NCBI GenBank assembly: GCA_019055375.1 | Contig: JAHQIW010000044.1 | Location: 124,001-188,000, forward strand | Reading direction: 5' to 3' | From: Parelaphostrongylus tenuis | Lineage: Eukaryota > Nematoda > Chromadorea > Rhabditida > Metastrongylidae | DNA length: 64,000 nt | Part shown: positions 1-11,104 of the stretch, piece after piece | Layout: every line of letters begins with the position of its first letter | How positions within the stretch are numbered: position 1 is the first letter of the stretch | The notes under the pieces: model-generated | The model's input: the letters and a program-made list of their open reading frames with translations, nothing else | Databases searched by the model: none | What the model was told of the DNA's origin: nothing | Position numbers and translations under genes: made by a program

Positions 1-1300
1 GTTCGCTTATTTGTGGGATTCCTTATGTAACCTTGATCCGCGTAAGACATCGTCATCTTTTCGAAGAGTATCAATAAAACAAAGACGATGCTCAAGGAAC
101 TCAACGAAGCAGAAAAAGGACTAGACTAGCATGATTAGGACGAAAAGCTTGGCAATAAAAATTCATGCTGCAAGAGTAAAGAAATCTGACTATGTGCTTC
201 TCTGATCACAGGGATGATCAAAAGTGTATCTTGGGTGTTTGTTGAACACGGAGATCAACATGAAGAGGGAACTGCTTAGAAGAAGGAGAACACAATGCGC
301 AATACCGTCAGAGTAACTATTCCAGAGCTTTTCGCTCATTTTTTCGGTCCAGTATTCTTTTCAGCGTTCTGTTGTGCAGCAATGACGGAGACTGATACTT
401 CCTCGGACTTCTGCTAAACACCGATGGTGCTCTTGTACGACTTCTGACATAATTTTAACCGATGCTTACAACGTCTGATCGGCTCGCGCAGCTGTGATCT
501 TCGAAACTATCCCACCATCGTGATCCAGTATATATGTCGACAGCAAAGCACAAACAAGTGGGTGTGATAATTAGAATAGCTGATGACAGATGAACGTAAG
601 AGCAGTGAAGTTAGATCCAAGAATTGTATTGGACGACTTGCCGAATAATGAGCAGAAGTGACCATGGCTCATGTCAGTCATCTCCATTTGCGATTTTATG
701 AACACGAAATCAGCTGCGTTGATGTAGTATGTTTGGAGCAGACGAAAAGATTTGACGATTATAACGTTAAAGTGAATAAAATTTATGTTGGTGTCCACAT
801 TACCAGTGAAGGCGGTCCATCCTGGTATTCAAGATAAAAGATTAGCTACAATAGTCAAGTATTGAACTTGGAGTAATAAATCTTATTATGCACATCAAAA
901 ACATTCGAATATTATGAATCAATAAATACGTTTACTTCATCTAAATCTTTAAAACTGATCAAAACTAGATCAGAACTGTTAGAGGGAAGCCTGACTTTCT
1001 AAATTCAAAATATCTTACCACTTGACTATTTCAACTTTCTGAAATAGAAACTGAATCCTCACCGTACTTCAGATGCAAATTCAAACTACGTAGCCATTTC
1101 TTTGACCGAAAATCCTAACTGAAATATTGTTAGATCTCTATTAAATCTCAGTATTCCTTAGTCAAAATAGAAAACGGAAATCGGAAACTTTCGGCTTTCT
1201 TTTGCACTGCTCGTTGAGAATGAATAGGAATTGAGAGATGATAGGTAATCAATCACAAACGGTTTATTAAATATTAGTTTCACGGTTAGCTTACAATCAG

Positions 1301-1302
<2 letters not shown>
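1..1302. other. Unassigned AT-rich DNA
   Basis: No recognisable gene or repeat was identified. A minus-strand open stretch (798-571) reads as plausible protein ending in a stop, with a CAG acceptor-like site inside it, so it could be a terminal exon. I recognise no family and there is no supporting neighbour. Confidence 0.4.

Positions 1303-1335
<33 letters not shown>
1303..1335. repeat. (AT)n microsatellite
   Basis: Uninterrupted AT dinucleotide tract of about 33 bp, seen directly. Confidence 0.95.
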
Positions 1336-1337
<2 letters not shown>

Positions 1338-1491
1338 ACACGAACAGAAACTTAGAGATTATGAACATTATTCCAAATCAGTTCCATAAATTTCAAACAT
1401 ATGGCTGCACGAGTTCCATTCAAGATCACCTTTTGATACCCATTGTCTGCTCGTTTACTCCACTTTTGCACGCTGTTGGTGCTATGCTTAC

Positions 1492-1555
1492 CTCCAAAAA
1501 TAATCCACTGTATCTGGTGAGGTACCGTGGTTGCTTCTTCAATTGTTTGTTTCAC
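1492..1555 (-). CDS. Possible internal exon of an unknown gene
   Basis: A 64-bp minus-strand block reads VKQTIEEATTVPHQIQWIIF. It is bounded by an acceptor-like TTCAGCTTTAG and a strong GTAAGC donor, and an in-frame stop lies just upstream of the acceptor, as expected outside an exon. I do not recognise the protein family, and no flanking exon was found on the same strand. This is seen in sequence only; its status as an exon is inference. Confidence 0.3.
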
Positions 1556-1559
1556 CTAA

Positions 1560-2400
1560 AGCTGAACTGTGATAAGTTTCATAATGTTCACAATGAGGTA
1601 AGCATTTGGCACGAAAACCACCTACACTACTTAATGGTTTTTGTGCAAAAACTATTTGATTAAATGATGTATTGCAGCAGAATACGAAATTTGAACTTAG
1701 CTATTCTCAACTTAGCCCCAAGTTTTTCACTCATATGATGCCTTTGACATGTACAAAAAAACCAGCCAGCTAGGTGCTTAAACTGACTGGAATCATGCGA
1801 GCGACATCAGGAGACAAAGGTCAGACTCCTTTAACTTGGGAGAATTCTGGCCTTGATTCTACGAAGGATTCACAGCGTGAATGCAAGCATAAATCAAGAC
1901 AAGCAAGCTCAACTTTTCACAACACCCTCCTGCATCCCTTATTCGCATTCTCTGTAATCGGTCACAAACCATGACCACTCCTTGATTATGGTGTGGTTAT
2001 GATTAAATCCAAGTAAACTCTTCATGAATTTGACTACTCGCATTTGTGAGGCAAGTAATCCAAATATTCAAAGTAATCTTATATCATAATTAAGTTCTGA
2101 AGCGGCATATAACAATAATTTGTACTTCATGATAAGCAAATCCATCGATTATACAAAAAGTGTTGTTCTCAGTTTATGACGGCGGGAATGACTTTGATGA
2201 GTGCGAAGAAATTCACTGCTTTGTAGGCGGAATACTTCGGCACATGAGATTTTTACAATCACTCGACCGTCGAGAGTCTTTGTATCTTAAGTCTTTCCTA
2301 TCTGGACGTATTACAGAAGGAAATACAAAACACAAAAAATACGAAAATATATTACAAAATAGAACTATTTTATATGGAACTGTCTACACATAGAGGATAA
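1560..2400. other. Unassigned DNA
   Basis: Short open frames only. I see no repeat, domain or regulatory structure here. Confidence 0.4.
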
Positions 2401-2690
2401 AGGATTAAGCTCTCAGCATTCATCATTCCCTGAAAGGTGCTCCATGCATCTGTCTTTAATATTCGTTTCGTGTGAGGTGATTGGATGCATATCTGGGTTC
2501 TCACAATGAGTTGCGGTAGCTTACTGATATTTCAAGTCAGTGCTGCTTATCCTCCTGGACAAGTCTGGTACTAGTTCAGTCGACCACAAAGGGATAGAAA
2601 GCTTGGTGATCCTTGAGCTCGGGATCATATCATTGATCTTGTGTGCGACGCGGAATATTGTCATTGTGCCACATGAGCTCCTTTTATCTA
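2400..2690 (-). mobile_element. tRNA-derived SINE, family A
   Basis: In minus orientation the 5' end (near 2690) begins with a tRNA-like head containing TGGCAC and an A-box-like segment. It is followed by a body shared with the copies at 36.2, 42.0, 47.5, 50.4 and 59.6 kb; the shared words on the plus strand include GTCAGTGCTGCTTATCCT and ATGCATCTGTCTT. The copy is diverged. It is non-coding and presumably mobilised by LINE machinery in trans, possibly RTE (inference). Confidence 0.65.
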
Positions 2691-2699
2691 CACAAAACT

Positions 2700-4030
2700 T
2701 TGTTATCTATATCTCACACCATCAGTGAACCAAGCTTAATATCCCATTAGTGTGAGATAAATATGCATAAGATACATTTGGAAGATAAAAACGCTAGTCC
2801 AATACACCACTAGGCTATTGTGAGTTGTTGTAAAGATCTGATATGCTTTCATACCCCCTACTGTGTCTGATAGTCCAGCACATGGCACACTTTTTGGGAA
2901 TTGATTAACACCTGTAGCTCTTCTTGTCTGGACTTTTGTATGAGGAGCTGCATAAGAGCATAAAAATAGTAAAGATTCTAGGGTTAGAATTGCGAAGTAA
3001 GCACTGAGACTGGAAAGTATCGGCTTTCAGGGCTAAAATTCCACAAAATAGGTGTTCTGAATCTTCTTGAGAGAGCCTCAAATGAGTCAGTGCATTATGA
3101 TCACAGGACGTCATGCCTTTCATCCTAAACTGATTTATACTTGATTTAGTCCCATCGTATATTCCATGCCAACGTTGTGTTATGAATCTGAAGTACTATT
3201 GTAGGCGAAAAATGGAGTTTTTTGTCGTTTTTGCACGTATGCAATGATGCACCATCACCACAAGTCGTTGCACTAAAAGAGGGCAACTTTACTTCATAAA
3301 CTGTGAAATGATCGTGAACATCGATGAGATATTGATGACCACAGAGTTATCTAGTTTATTGTAGACGACTATTCTGAGCTGCTTAAACACGACAGGAAAG
3401 AAAAATGAGATAGAGAGTAACAGTAGAGCTATAAATGATAATCTAAAAACGGACGCTATTGAACTCACATATCTCTGTGCTGTACTCCAGAACAGTGTTG
3501 GACGTGGAGCAAAAGCACTGCAAACTGTCATCTACGATTGTTGAATTGCCTGCTATCCACAGCGTGACATTGTAGTTTGATTTGTTTCTAACTGCTGTTT
3601 ATTGTACAGTTCAAGGACAATAACGTTCTCAACAAAAGTCTACCCTTGTATGACTGGCAGACAAAGGAAAACGCGTTCGGAGACTGCTTGTCGATTGACT
3701 TGAGAACTGTGCAGAGATAGTATCAGTTTCCCAGACAAAAAAAAATGTTATCACATCTTCAACACCATTTAGGAATTTCTCGAAAAGAGAAGGAAGTTGA
3801 AGCTTGATTTGTTTTAACATATTCAACTAAGCTTATAATCATAGCCAGCTGTAAAAGTCTTTGTGGAAGAATTTACATTGGCATAGGCAAAAAAGTTGTT
3901 AGGAGCAGCACAAAAATGATCTGAAGAAATGCTGTCCGGATCCTTGTAGCATATACAGATAAAGCAAATAAATTTTCAAAGGCTGATAGTAAGTAATTGA
4001 TATCTGATAGTAATAGTAAGTTCCAATTTC
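2700..4030 (-). other. Region with unassigned minus-strand coding-like blocks
   Basis: Three minus-strand open stretches (3123-2905, 3531-3289, 3826-3629) have a protein-like composition, for example LRLSQEDSEHLFCGILALK near 3060 and LKQIKLQLPSLFEKFLNG near 3800. The stretch 3531-3289 ends in a stop. They could be exons of one minus-strand gene, but I could not join them with convincing splice sites and do not recognise the family. Confidence 0.25.
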
Positions 4031-4142
4031 CAAAAGCTACCCATCATCAGCTGTGTAGGCGGACCGGCAGATAGGATAGCATGGTTCTTAACGTTAATAA
4101 CATCCCAGTTGCTAGGACATAGCCCATCTGACGAACATTCAG

Positions 4143-5460
4143 ATGTCTCTGGATCGTCTACGCAACGCTAACGCGAACAACGCGTACGTAATGGAGTCAT
4201 TCGACGTCACTGCTCTATACGCCAACGTGTCGAATGACTCCGCATTGCAAGCCACACATGAGCTTCTGGTACAACACCAGGAAGCTGTAAACATTTATAG
4301 CTTGTCGATTGAGCAGTTCATGGTCCTATTAAAAGAGTGCCTGAACTGCTCAATCTTCAGATGGTCCGGGATTGATTGTGCTCAAACGAGAGAGCTGGCA
4401 ATGGGGCAGCGTCTGGCACCTAGCCTGGCCGTTGCCTGTATGTCTAAAGTGGAAGCACCAGTGATGGATCTCCGGCCATTACTCTACTGTAGGTATATAG
4501 ATGACTGTTTGGTTATCTGTTCCACTCAAGAGGAGCTAGATAATTGTTTTAGGTTGTTGAATGAACAGTCAGAGTATATAATATTCAACCGTGAGATACC
4601 AAAAGATGATTGGCTACCATTCTTGAACGTGCAAATAAACTTAATTGAGAGCGGCTACACAACAAAGTGGTACCGAAAGCCAAGTTATAAGAATATCTTA
4701 GTTCACTATCTCGCATCTCATTCCTCACATACGAAAAGGCGCTAGTAAAAAACATGTTTCGAACAGCAGCCAATATATGTACCGGGGAGGAGCAAAGAGT
4801 AGAATCCTTGAAACTGGATTGGGAAATAGCCACTCATAATGGATACGAATTTGTAACCCCTCGGCTTAGGTTTAGAGGAAATAATGCGCCTTCAAACGAA
4901 AACTCGAATGAAAGGAAAGTCCCGTTTATGCCCCCGTTTTTTTCAACTGAGATTAGCACAGCTATAAAACGTTGTTTAAAAAGAGCGGGTTTAGAACAAT
5001 CGGTGGCCATTTTAGAAATACCACCGAATACTCTAAAACGCCAACTAGTTCGCAACCGCTTATATGATCGTTTCTGCATTACAAAAGAATGTAAAATATG
5101 TCCAAACGGCAGAGACGGTGATTGCATGAGCGTAGGTACAGTCTACCTAATCTCTTGCAAGGCGTGTAGTGATAAATATATAGGCGAAACGGGTAGGCCG
5201 CTCTATGCACGCATAGAAGAACACCTAGCTGACGAGCGTTTAATAGACAGAACACCCCGCTAGGGACGCATAGAGCACAGAAGCACGACGGAGTTGATTT
5301 TGAAATCGAAGTCACCATCCTTGCGCAGGAGCAAAAAACATCAGCGCGAAAGATCTTGAAAGCGTTTTGGATTAATACCACCAATCCAACCATAAACCGC
5401 AGGGAGGTATGCCTCGTAAACACTCGTAATATGAGCCAGTATATAAGACTGTTGTTTTGA
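4143..5460 (+). pseudogene. Penelope-type RT / GIY-YIG endonuclease pseudogene
   Basis: The RT part (4143-4745) keeps motif A (MESFDVTALY), motif B (AMGQRLAPSLA), the catalytic YIDD in CRYIDDCL, and the LPFLNVQI segment. A frameshift at about 4745 moves to the frame of 4754-5263, which holds a linker, the cysteine-rich CKICPNGRDGDC, and GIY-YIG-type VYLISC and YIGETGRP. A second shift at about 5262 leads into a third frame that ends in IRLLF and a stop at 5458-5460. In the family, RT and endonuclease drive target-primed insertion. The broken frames make this copy inactive. Confidence 0.9.
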
Positions 5461-5664
5461 TGGGTAGGGTGCATTACGAGCCTATGTGTCTCCCCTTCCG
5501 GTGATCTCCACTTGGATCATTCAGTGGAACACATATAAAAAGCGGTGAGTACGTTGAACGTTGATTTTGTGCTCCATGCGATTGAAATCTAGGTCTGAAG
5601 ATTTTTTCTAAAGAAGTAATGGAGGTGTTTGACTGATTGAATTGCGAACATTCTGACCTTTCCA

Positions 5665-5699
5665 GGCTCTGAAGAAGGCGAACTGCCGAAACATCAGCT
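5665..5699 (+). ncRNA. Minimal hammerhead ribozyme motif of the PLE copy
   Basis: GGCT (stem I) is followed by CTGAAGA (matches CUGANGA), one A, GGC-GAACT-GCC (stem II), GAAA, a two-base stem III (CA), TC and AGCT (stem I, one G-U pair). It sits downstream of the PLE 3' UTR, as in the intact element. Such minimalist hammerheads are known in PLE terminal repeats. A one-base extra A before stem II is present in both PLE copies. Confidence 0.7.
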
Positions 5700-6039
5700 G
5701 TCGAATTAAGTTTAATGTAACACCTCGTGTTTTGCCTAAAGAGAAAATTAGGGATTATCTTTCAGTAATCTCGGAACTAGCGCTTTATTGTTTTCGAGAT
5801 GCGACCTATATGCATTCGCTGGCCGTCAATCCGATGAAATGAGCACCAAACATTTCTGGCATAATTCTACCTACACGTAAAGTTTAAGAAATGGTTCACG
5901 ATAGAGCATCTCGTACCACTAACATATCCAACTACTATGTTGAGGAAAAAATCCTTAAGAATCGCTGAAAATTTAAAATTTGTACATAAATTCAATTAAA
6001 AGCAATAATTATCCTTCAAAATGAAGACCGTCAGTATCC

Positions 6040-6520
6040 ACGGCGATTCCCTGTCAACGATCTGCAGCTTCCGAATCTGCTAGAATTACTTTTCCTTTTT
6101 ACCAATCCTTAGGTTCCAAATCAAAAAACTTCTTAAATAAAACTTTAACTTGACCAAATGTCTTAAATCGCCGCCCACGTAGAAAATGTTCCATTGCGGA
6201 GGAAATCGGGCTATAATCGGACGGCGTAACATGTGGACTGTAATCTGAGTGAGGCAAGACCTCGACTCACTCCGATTTATTGAACTTTTACTTGGTCTTC
6301 TTTTCAGTATGAGATTTAGTATTGTCTTGCTGTAACAGCGCGTGTATTCGTTGCAGAGGCCGGCCGAAACAAAGATGGCCTTCGAGATTGAAATAAACTC
6401 TTTCAAACAGTTTGTATTACTTTGCAATAATCACATAACTCACAGTTTCTTCACCTTCGGTACCACAGATCTCCTTTGCAGCAATTGTTATCGAAAGTTC
6501 TCGCCTGCAGCAATAGCGCA
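6040..6520 (-). pseudogene. Internally deleted mariner transposase remnant
   Basis: On the minus strand, 6520-6360 encodes an N-terminal helix-turn-helix piece (AAKEICGTEGEETVSY, then FNLEGH and GRP). This runs almost directly into the end of the catalytic domain (QQDNTKSHTEKKTK, VEVLPHSDYSP, then MEHFLRGRRFKTFGQVK). The middle of a usual transposase of about 340 residues is missing and stops interrupt the frame. It is a dead mariner-superfamily copy. Assignment rests on the block order and the conserved EVLPH..YSP..TPSDY string. Confidence 0.75.
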
Positions 6521-7290
6521 TCAAATTTTAAATCTTAGTTTTGTCCATTGTCATCTTTTGATATCCGAGGAGTAAATCAAAATTTCATACACTTTAACTG
6601 GCGTTGTCGTGCCAATTTCCTATGGAAGTACTTCTTTGATATTTCCATATGCTTACGCTAACCGATGCTGGATAAGACGAACATAAAAATTTATTTTTTT
6701 TCCCGCGGGATTTGAACATCTTTCTCCTCGATCCGACATTTCACATCTTACTTTCAAAAGTTGTCTAAACAGGGAATTTTGTAAGGAATCCAAACGGCAA
6801 AATGTCTACTTGACTATAGAAATGGTAATTGATAAAATGTGCGAGAAGCAAGATGCTACAATAAGACAGCATATGCATTGCATACTGCCGCACCTCTAGT
6901 TCTTCTCTCAAAGATCACAAATTTTTTGATGCCAAAAGGACATTAGAAAAAATATACAATCACATGACATTTCATTGAAGGTAGCATTTCTATTGAGCAA
7001 AATATGTCATGCACTGAAATGTCGAAGTCCGTTGTTTGCATTTAAAATGCGCATTACTAGACACGCTTATAGCCTAAGATGAAATATAGCTTCACGGGTG
7101 AGTTCAAATGCCGTTTGAGCAAAAGGTAGCCAAATGGTCCTGTCTAGGAGATATCTAACATTTTATCACCAGCACTAGTTAGACTATGTGGATTAGAAAA
7201 GGCTTTTCGTAGACAGCTCTGATACTAGACCCCAGAGAGGCTGGTTGGCTCAATAAGTGCGGAAAAATTTGAGCCAGCACTTTACGTTGA
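6521..7290. other. Unassigned AT-rich DNA
   Basis: Nothing recognised. No repeated words shared with the other families in the window were noticed. Confidence 0.4.
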
Positions 7291-7292
7291 CT

Positions 7293-7533
7293 TTACTTCA
7301 TCTTCACCTCTGCAACATCCACATCAGGAATATTGACAGATTTCAGAACAATCGCTTTTTTTGATCGACCACTGGTTTTCATGACGATTTCGTGGCAGAT
7401 GTTTAGACATGCGTGGTATGAACAAATCGTGATATTTTGTCGTCTTCCGTTTATGTAGAAAGAGCGAAATTCCAAGTCCAATAAACACTATCACAAAAAT
7501 GTAGTCCAGAGTCATCTTCATTTGTGGAAACAC
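7293..7533 (-). CDS. Possible small membrane-protein exon
   Basis: A minus-strand frame from an ATG at about 7521 reads MKMTLDYIFVIVFIGLGISL followed by a basic stretch. That resembles a single N-terminal membrane segment with a cytosolic basic flank. The frame closes after 69 codons, while an overlapping frame runs on to about 7293, so a splice between the frames is conceivable. No family is recognised, and chance cannot be excluded at this length. Confidence 0.2.
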
Positions 7534-7797
7534 ATCACAGAAGGTTCAGTTTTGAAATAGGCATTTTTAGCGTACTACTCACACTGCCAGCAGTATGAAA
7601 AAAAAAATTGGAAAGGCTGCAAGGGTAAACTGCTATCTGGTGAGATAAGAGTTTAGAATGCGATATTGGATATTACATTGCTCGTACTAGAGCAGGTTAT
7701 ACCTGATCGTGACTACAAAAAATTTGAGAATTCAGCTTTCAAACAGACTTCTTTGCCATGATTGCATTAACATGAAAGCCCCACTTGACAAATGTGA

Positions 7798-7878
7798 GAT
7801 GCTTTTGGAAGTAAGCAGGAGACCCTTTTCCATCTGCAGAAAGAAAACGAGGAACTAAAGCGGAGGCTATCTTCAAAG
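7798..7878 (+). CDS. Putative coiled-coil exon
   Basis: The reading frame encodes SKQETLFHLQKENEELKRRL and ends at a GTTTGT donor. Leucine and hydrophobic spacing with K/E/R-rich flanks is typical of a leucine-zipper or coiled-coil segment. The acceptor is uncertain: an AG at about 7797, or the AG just before 7819 which gives a 60-bp phase-0 exon. The next plus-strand exon candidates are at 10880 and 14416. They could belong to one gene, but I cannot prove the joins or name the protein. Confidence 0.4.
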
Positions 7879-7879
7879 G

Positions 7880-8450
7880 TTTGTAAATAGTCGCGTTGAG
7901 AATCTCCTCAACGGAACTTAATGGCCCTAAAATGTGAACGGGTATTTTTCAGTTGACATTTTGACGGGAATGGTGATCTGTTGAAGAATTTGTTCTATCA
8001 AAGCTCTGAGTATTAATATAGTTAGAGTCTTTTCGAGAATGGTGCGTTAGAGGCTTACATAGCTTCTGCGATAGCGTCTGCTGCATCAGTGCCACGTGCC
8101 CCACGGTGAACTCTAATTCATAGCAGTGATGAAAAACATTTGGTGATAGCACGTCTTGCTGTGATGTCACCATTATTTTCTCTGTCGATTGTGCACGTCT
8201 GGCAGCTATTATCTAGGCATCTATCGGATCGACTATTCTTGAAACTCACTTCTAACATACATTATTGTTTTTGAAGATGTTAGGAGCCTTTTCGAGGTTG
8301 GTAAGTCAGTGATAACGTTCCTCATCATTCCTTGTTTTAAGGCACTGATCAGCGTGCTTTGCGCCACTGATTCAGCAACGTCAAAAAGACTTTAATCACT
8401 CTCACAGATTATGTAAATGTTCATAGCGAAGTTTAGGGATAATCGATTGG
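7880..8450. other. Unassigned DNA, possibly intronic
   Basis: Between exon candidates of the plus strand. The minus-strand frame 8173-7949 is open for 74 codons but has no recognisable motif. Confidence 0.35.
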
Positions 8451-9480
8451 TATATGCCTTCTAATAACGTATTATATTAATTAGGAGTTTGCGATTACAA
8501 TCATTCGGTTTTGATTCTTGCTTTCGAGAATGGTAACTTTGTGACCACATTTTATATTGTTCTAGAGCTAAACATTTTAGATGTCTGATTCTTACTTTAT
8601 GTAGTGGATATAAATCTGGGAGCTTTATTGAGTTGTTTTTGTTATTCAGAAAAAAAATAATGAAGCGACCAATTACGCTGCACAAAAACCTTTCGTTGCC
8701 CTTTGAGTAAATATTCACAAGCTTAAACCTCTGTCTACTGTGCTACCTATCGGTATTGGAGAAAGCCGTTCTATAACGCTGTAGCAGAAAGAAAAGATTA
8801 TGTTTCACACAAGCATTTCTCATTTCACGAAAGTCTTTTCACGAGCTAGAAGTAACTATTCGACCGCGTAATTTTCCTCGATCTCAGCGCTTTGCTAATT
8901 TTCTCGTGATGCCTTTTCACTACATAATAGCAAGGACAATAAAATCGCAGTTCACATATTCAGTGCGCTTTTTTATCGGCCAGTGTACCTGTTTGGGTTT
9001 CTGATGACCGTAGATTCGATTTGGGCGCTCCACGACCTATCGGCTGATCGAGATGCGTTGGGACGTCGCATGTGGAGTGCAGCTCTTGATGTTTGATTGA
9101 AAGTTTTTCTCCGTTTCCGCAGAAACTTCCGTTCAAAATATATAATTCTAATAGTACACGAATTCCTCTACATGCTCACATGCTTTTCGTGCTGCCGGTA
9201 TGTACGCGACGGATGCGAAACATAATTTTATCCTGAGTACTACAGATTTATGGAAAGATTTCTGAAATAATCATGCCATAGAGGTAACACATAAAGCAGT
9301 AGCCAGAGATTTGAGCTTCTGAATGATTACTAACACTCTTATAGAAAGTTCTTGTCCAATGGAGGAGTCTGCTTTCTTATTACTTTCGGATAGCTCAAGA
9401 AAAGCCCTTTATTGGAAACAGTTCTGAAGTGAGCATGAAGTAAGAGGATTCTTTGTAATGTCAATTGATTTGAGTTTGAG
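8450..9480. repeat. Dispersed repeat R3, diverged copy
   Basis: Contains R3 words shared with 27.2-28.0, 45.6-47.0, 48.3-49.2 and 55.8-56.5 kb, such as TATAACGCTGTAGCAG near 8771 and GAATGATTACTAACACTC near 9321. It is non-coding and heavily mutated. The superfamily is unknown to me. Confidence 0.5.
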
Positions 9481-9871
9481 ATGGTTTCACAAGCGTAACT
9501 TATGAGTCTTGTACTGTAGATTTCTGGACTTCAGTGGTCGAGGTGAGCGTCATGATTTGACGATTAAAGACGACTTGCTGTAATCAATGACGGAAACAGG
9601 AGATTTAACACGTTGACAGCGATATGAGCTGTCATTAGCTTAGACTGCACGCCGAGTGCGGCGAGAGCCTTTTTTTATCACATCATGCAATGAAAGCAAG
9701 GGAATTTGTTGATAATCTGAGGTACTGAAGGAATATTATCGTGACTAAATAAAGAAATATAGCAGAAGAGACTTCCATAAAATTTTATAGTTGAGCCCCA
9801 TACATCGAAAAAGTTGTATATGTTTTGACACGAAAAGCACATTGTTGTGAAATCGAACATATATCCTGCTG

Positions 9872-10314
9872 TTATATAACTTCATTTCTCTCTTTTTCAT
9901 ACATATTTCTGTAGTCGTCCGATAGCTGGAGAAATGCTCCATCTCCCACTAGGTTTGCTTTGTGAGATGCCGTGTATTTTACTTCCTGCTAATGAGAAAA
10001 GGTAATGTTCTGCAAGCACAGTTTGTATTAGTGAGTACATGCTTTTTCCCTCGACATTCGAAGTTCTAGAAAAAAGCATTGCCGTTGTTTCTGCTACATA
10101 TAGCTTTTTTAGCGTCTCTTCTATCATAATTAACCACCTATTGGCGATAACGTTTGTCTTCACCATTATAATTGATGCGAAATCCCAAACGCAGTCGAAG
10201 AACTCGGCATGGACAGTTACTCACTTGACGGTATGAAAAAAAGCTGATAGCAGTGTCTAACAATCGTTCTACATCTTCCGTAGCTTTCTCCAAAAGGAAT
10301 GAATCACGCATCAT
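9872..10314 (-). CDS. Putative two-exon gene, 67 codons
   Basis: Exon 1 is 10314-10225: an ATG start after an upstream in-frame stop, LLEKATEDVERLLDTAISFF, ending CAA before a GTGAGT donor. Exon 2 is 9985-9872: acceptor TTCTCATTAGCAG, HKANLVGDGAFLQLSDDYRN, ending NEVI and TAA. Both junctions are phase 0, so the 240-bp intron splices cleanly. The product would be a charged, probably helical soluble protein. I recognise no family. It may be a complete small gene or the 3' end of a longer one with exons further upstream. Confidence 0.42.
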
Positions 10315-10879
10315 CTCTGATCAGCCCATTATTTGGGTCATTGAGTTATCTCGAAACCCTTTCGTTTCTCAAAGCATCACATATCTTCTCGGTCGTTCTA
10401 GTGCTACTTCCATTATCTGCCATTGGGTGATGTCACTGAATGATTACCCACGTTGATCGGCCACATGCTCTTCAAACTGCTGCTAATCCCATAAAAACGC
10501 GAATTAACGAATGAATTGGATTCAGTAATGTCATCGCTATCCAAAGCGCATTAATCCTTCGATTCAATTAAAAGAAGGAAAATTACTATTAAAAATAGCT
10601 TGTAAAACTTAAGGCTTGTGATTCTCTGTTAACGCAGAGAATCGAAGTTTTCCAAGCTAACCATTATTTTATTAAAGTACCACTGCCTGTTACACCGGTG
10701 ATAACAGAATGATGACGAACACATTTTTTAAATTTGGTTCAGCTGATTTCTGAATTTGGTTCTAAATTTCCAATAATCAGCTGATATTTTGTGTGGAGTA
10801 GCACTACGTAGTAGCTCTATAATAATTTACTGTGCTGTTTCAGAAATCGTCGGTAGAAGTAAGCCATTTCTTTCAATGA

Positions 10880-11104
10880 GTGAATCCTAAAAACGAATAT
10901 GGCAATTTTGAAACTAAAGTAACCACTGAAAACTACTTAACTAGTGAACAATTGCAATGCAGGAAGTGTATAAATTCTCATTCTCTGGAGCCTCATTCTT
11001 CAAAACAGCAAGATAATAAAAGATTACCATGGGAAGAATGTCGTTCCAGTGGTACTCCATGTTACACCACCTTTATTAATTTCCAAAGTTTCAACAACAA
11101 ATGA
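10880..11104 (+). CDS. Putative exon, polar low-complexity protein
   Basis: An open frame of 74 codons with N/S/T/K-rich, cysteine-containing sequence (for example EQLQCRKCINSHSLEPHSSK) ends in TGA at 11102-11104. A good TGTGCTGTTTCAG acceptor lies at about 10845, but its frame meets a stop before this block. The exon start is therefore unresolved. It lies between two other plus-strand exon candidates and may be part of the same transcript. No family recognised. Confidence 0.3.
   Translation: MNPKNEYGNFETKVTTENYLTSEQLQCRKCINSHSLEPHSSKQQDNKRLPWEECRSSGTPCYTTFINFQSFNNK

Larger units (their letters stand above)
4030..5760 (+). mobile_element. Degenerate Penelope-like retroelement copy
   Basis: This is a diverged relative of the element at 36594-40842. 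Homology starts within the RT near 4045, at the counterpart of the CVGGPTDR segment, and runs through the reverse transcriptase, the GIY-YIG domain, the 3' UTR with a TATAAAAA box near 5533, and a minimal hammerhead motif (5665-5699). It is 5' truncated and frameshifted at least twice, so it cannot encode a complete protein. The divergence shows it is much older than the 36.6-kb copy. Confidence 0.88.

Noticed and set aside
4585..5474. Minus-strand frames of 82-131 codons opposite the old PLE copy, and similar ones at 38842-39879
   Set aside because: They are antisense shadows of the RT/GIY-YIG coding sequence, which carries the family motifs on the plus strand.
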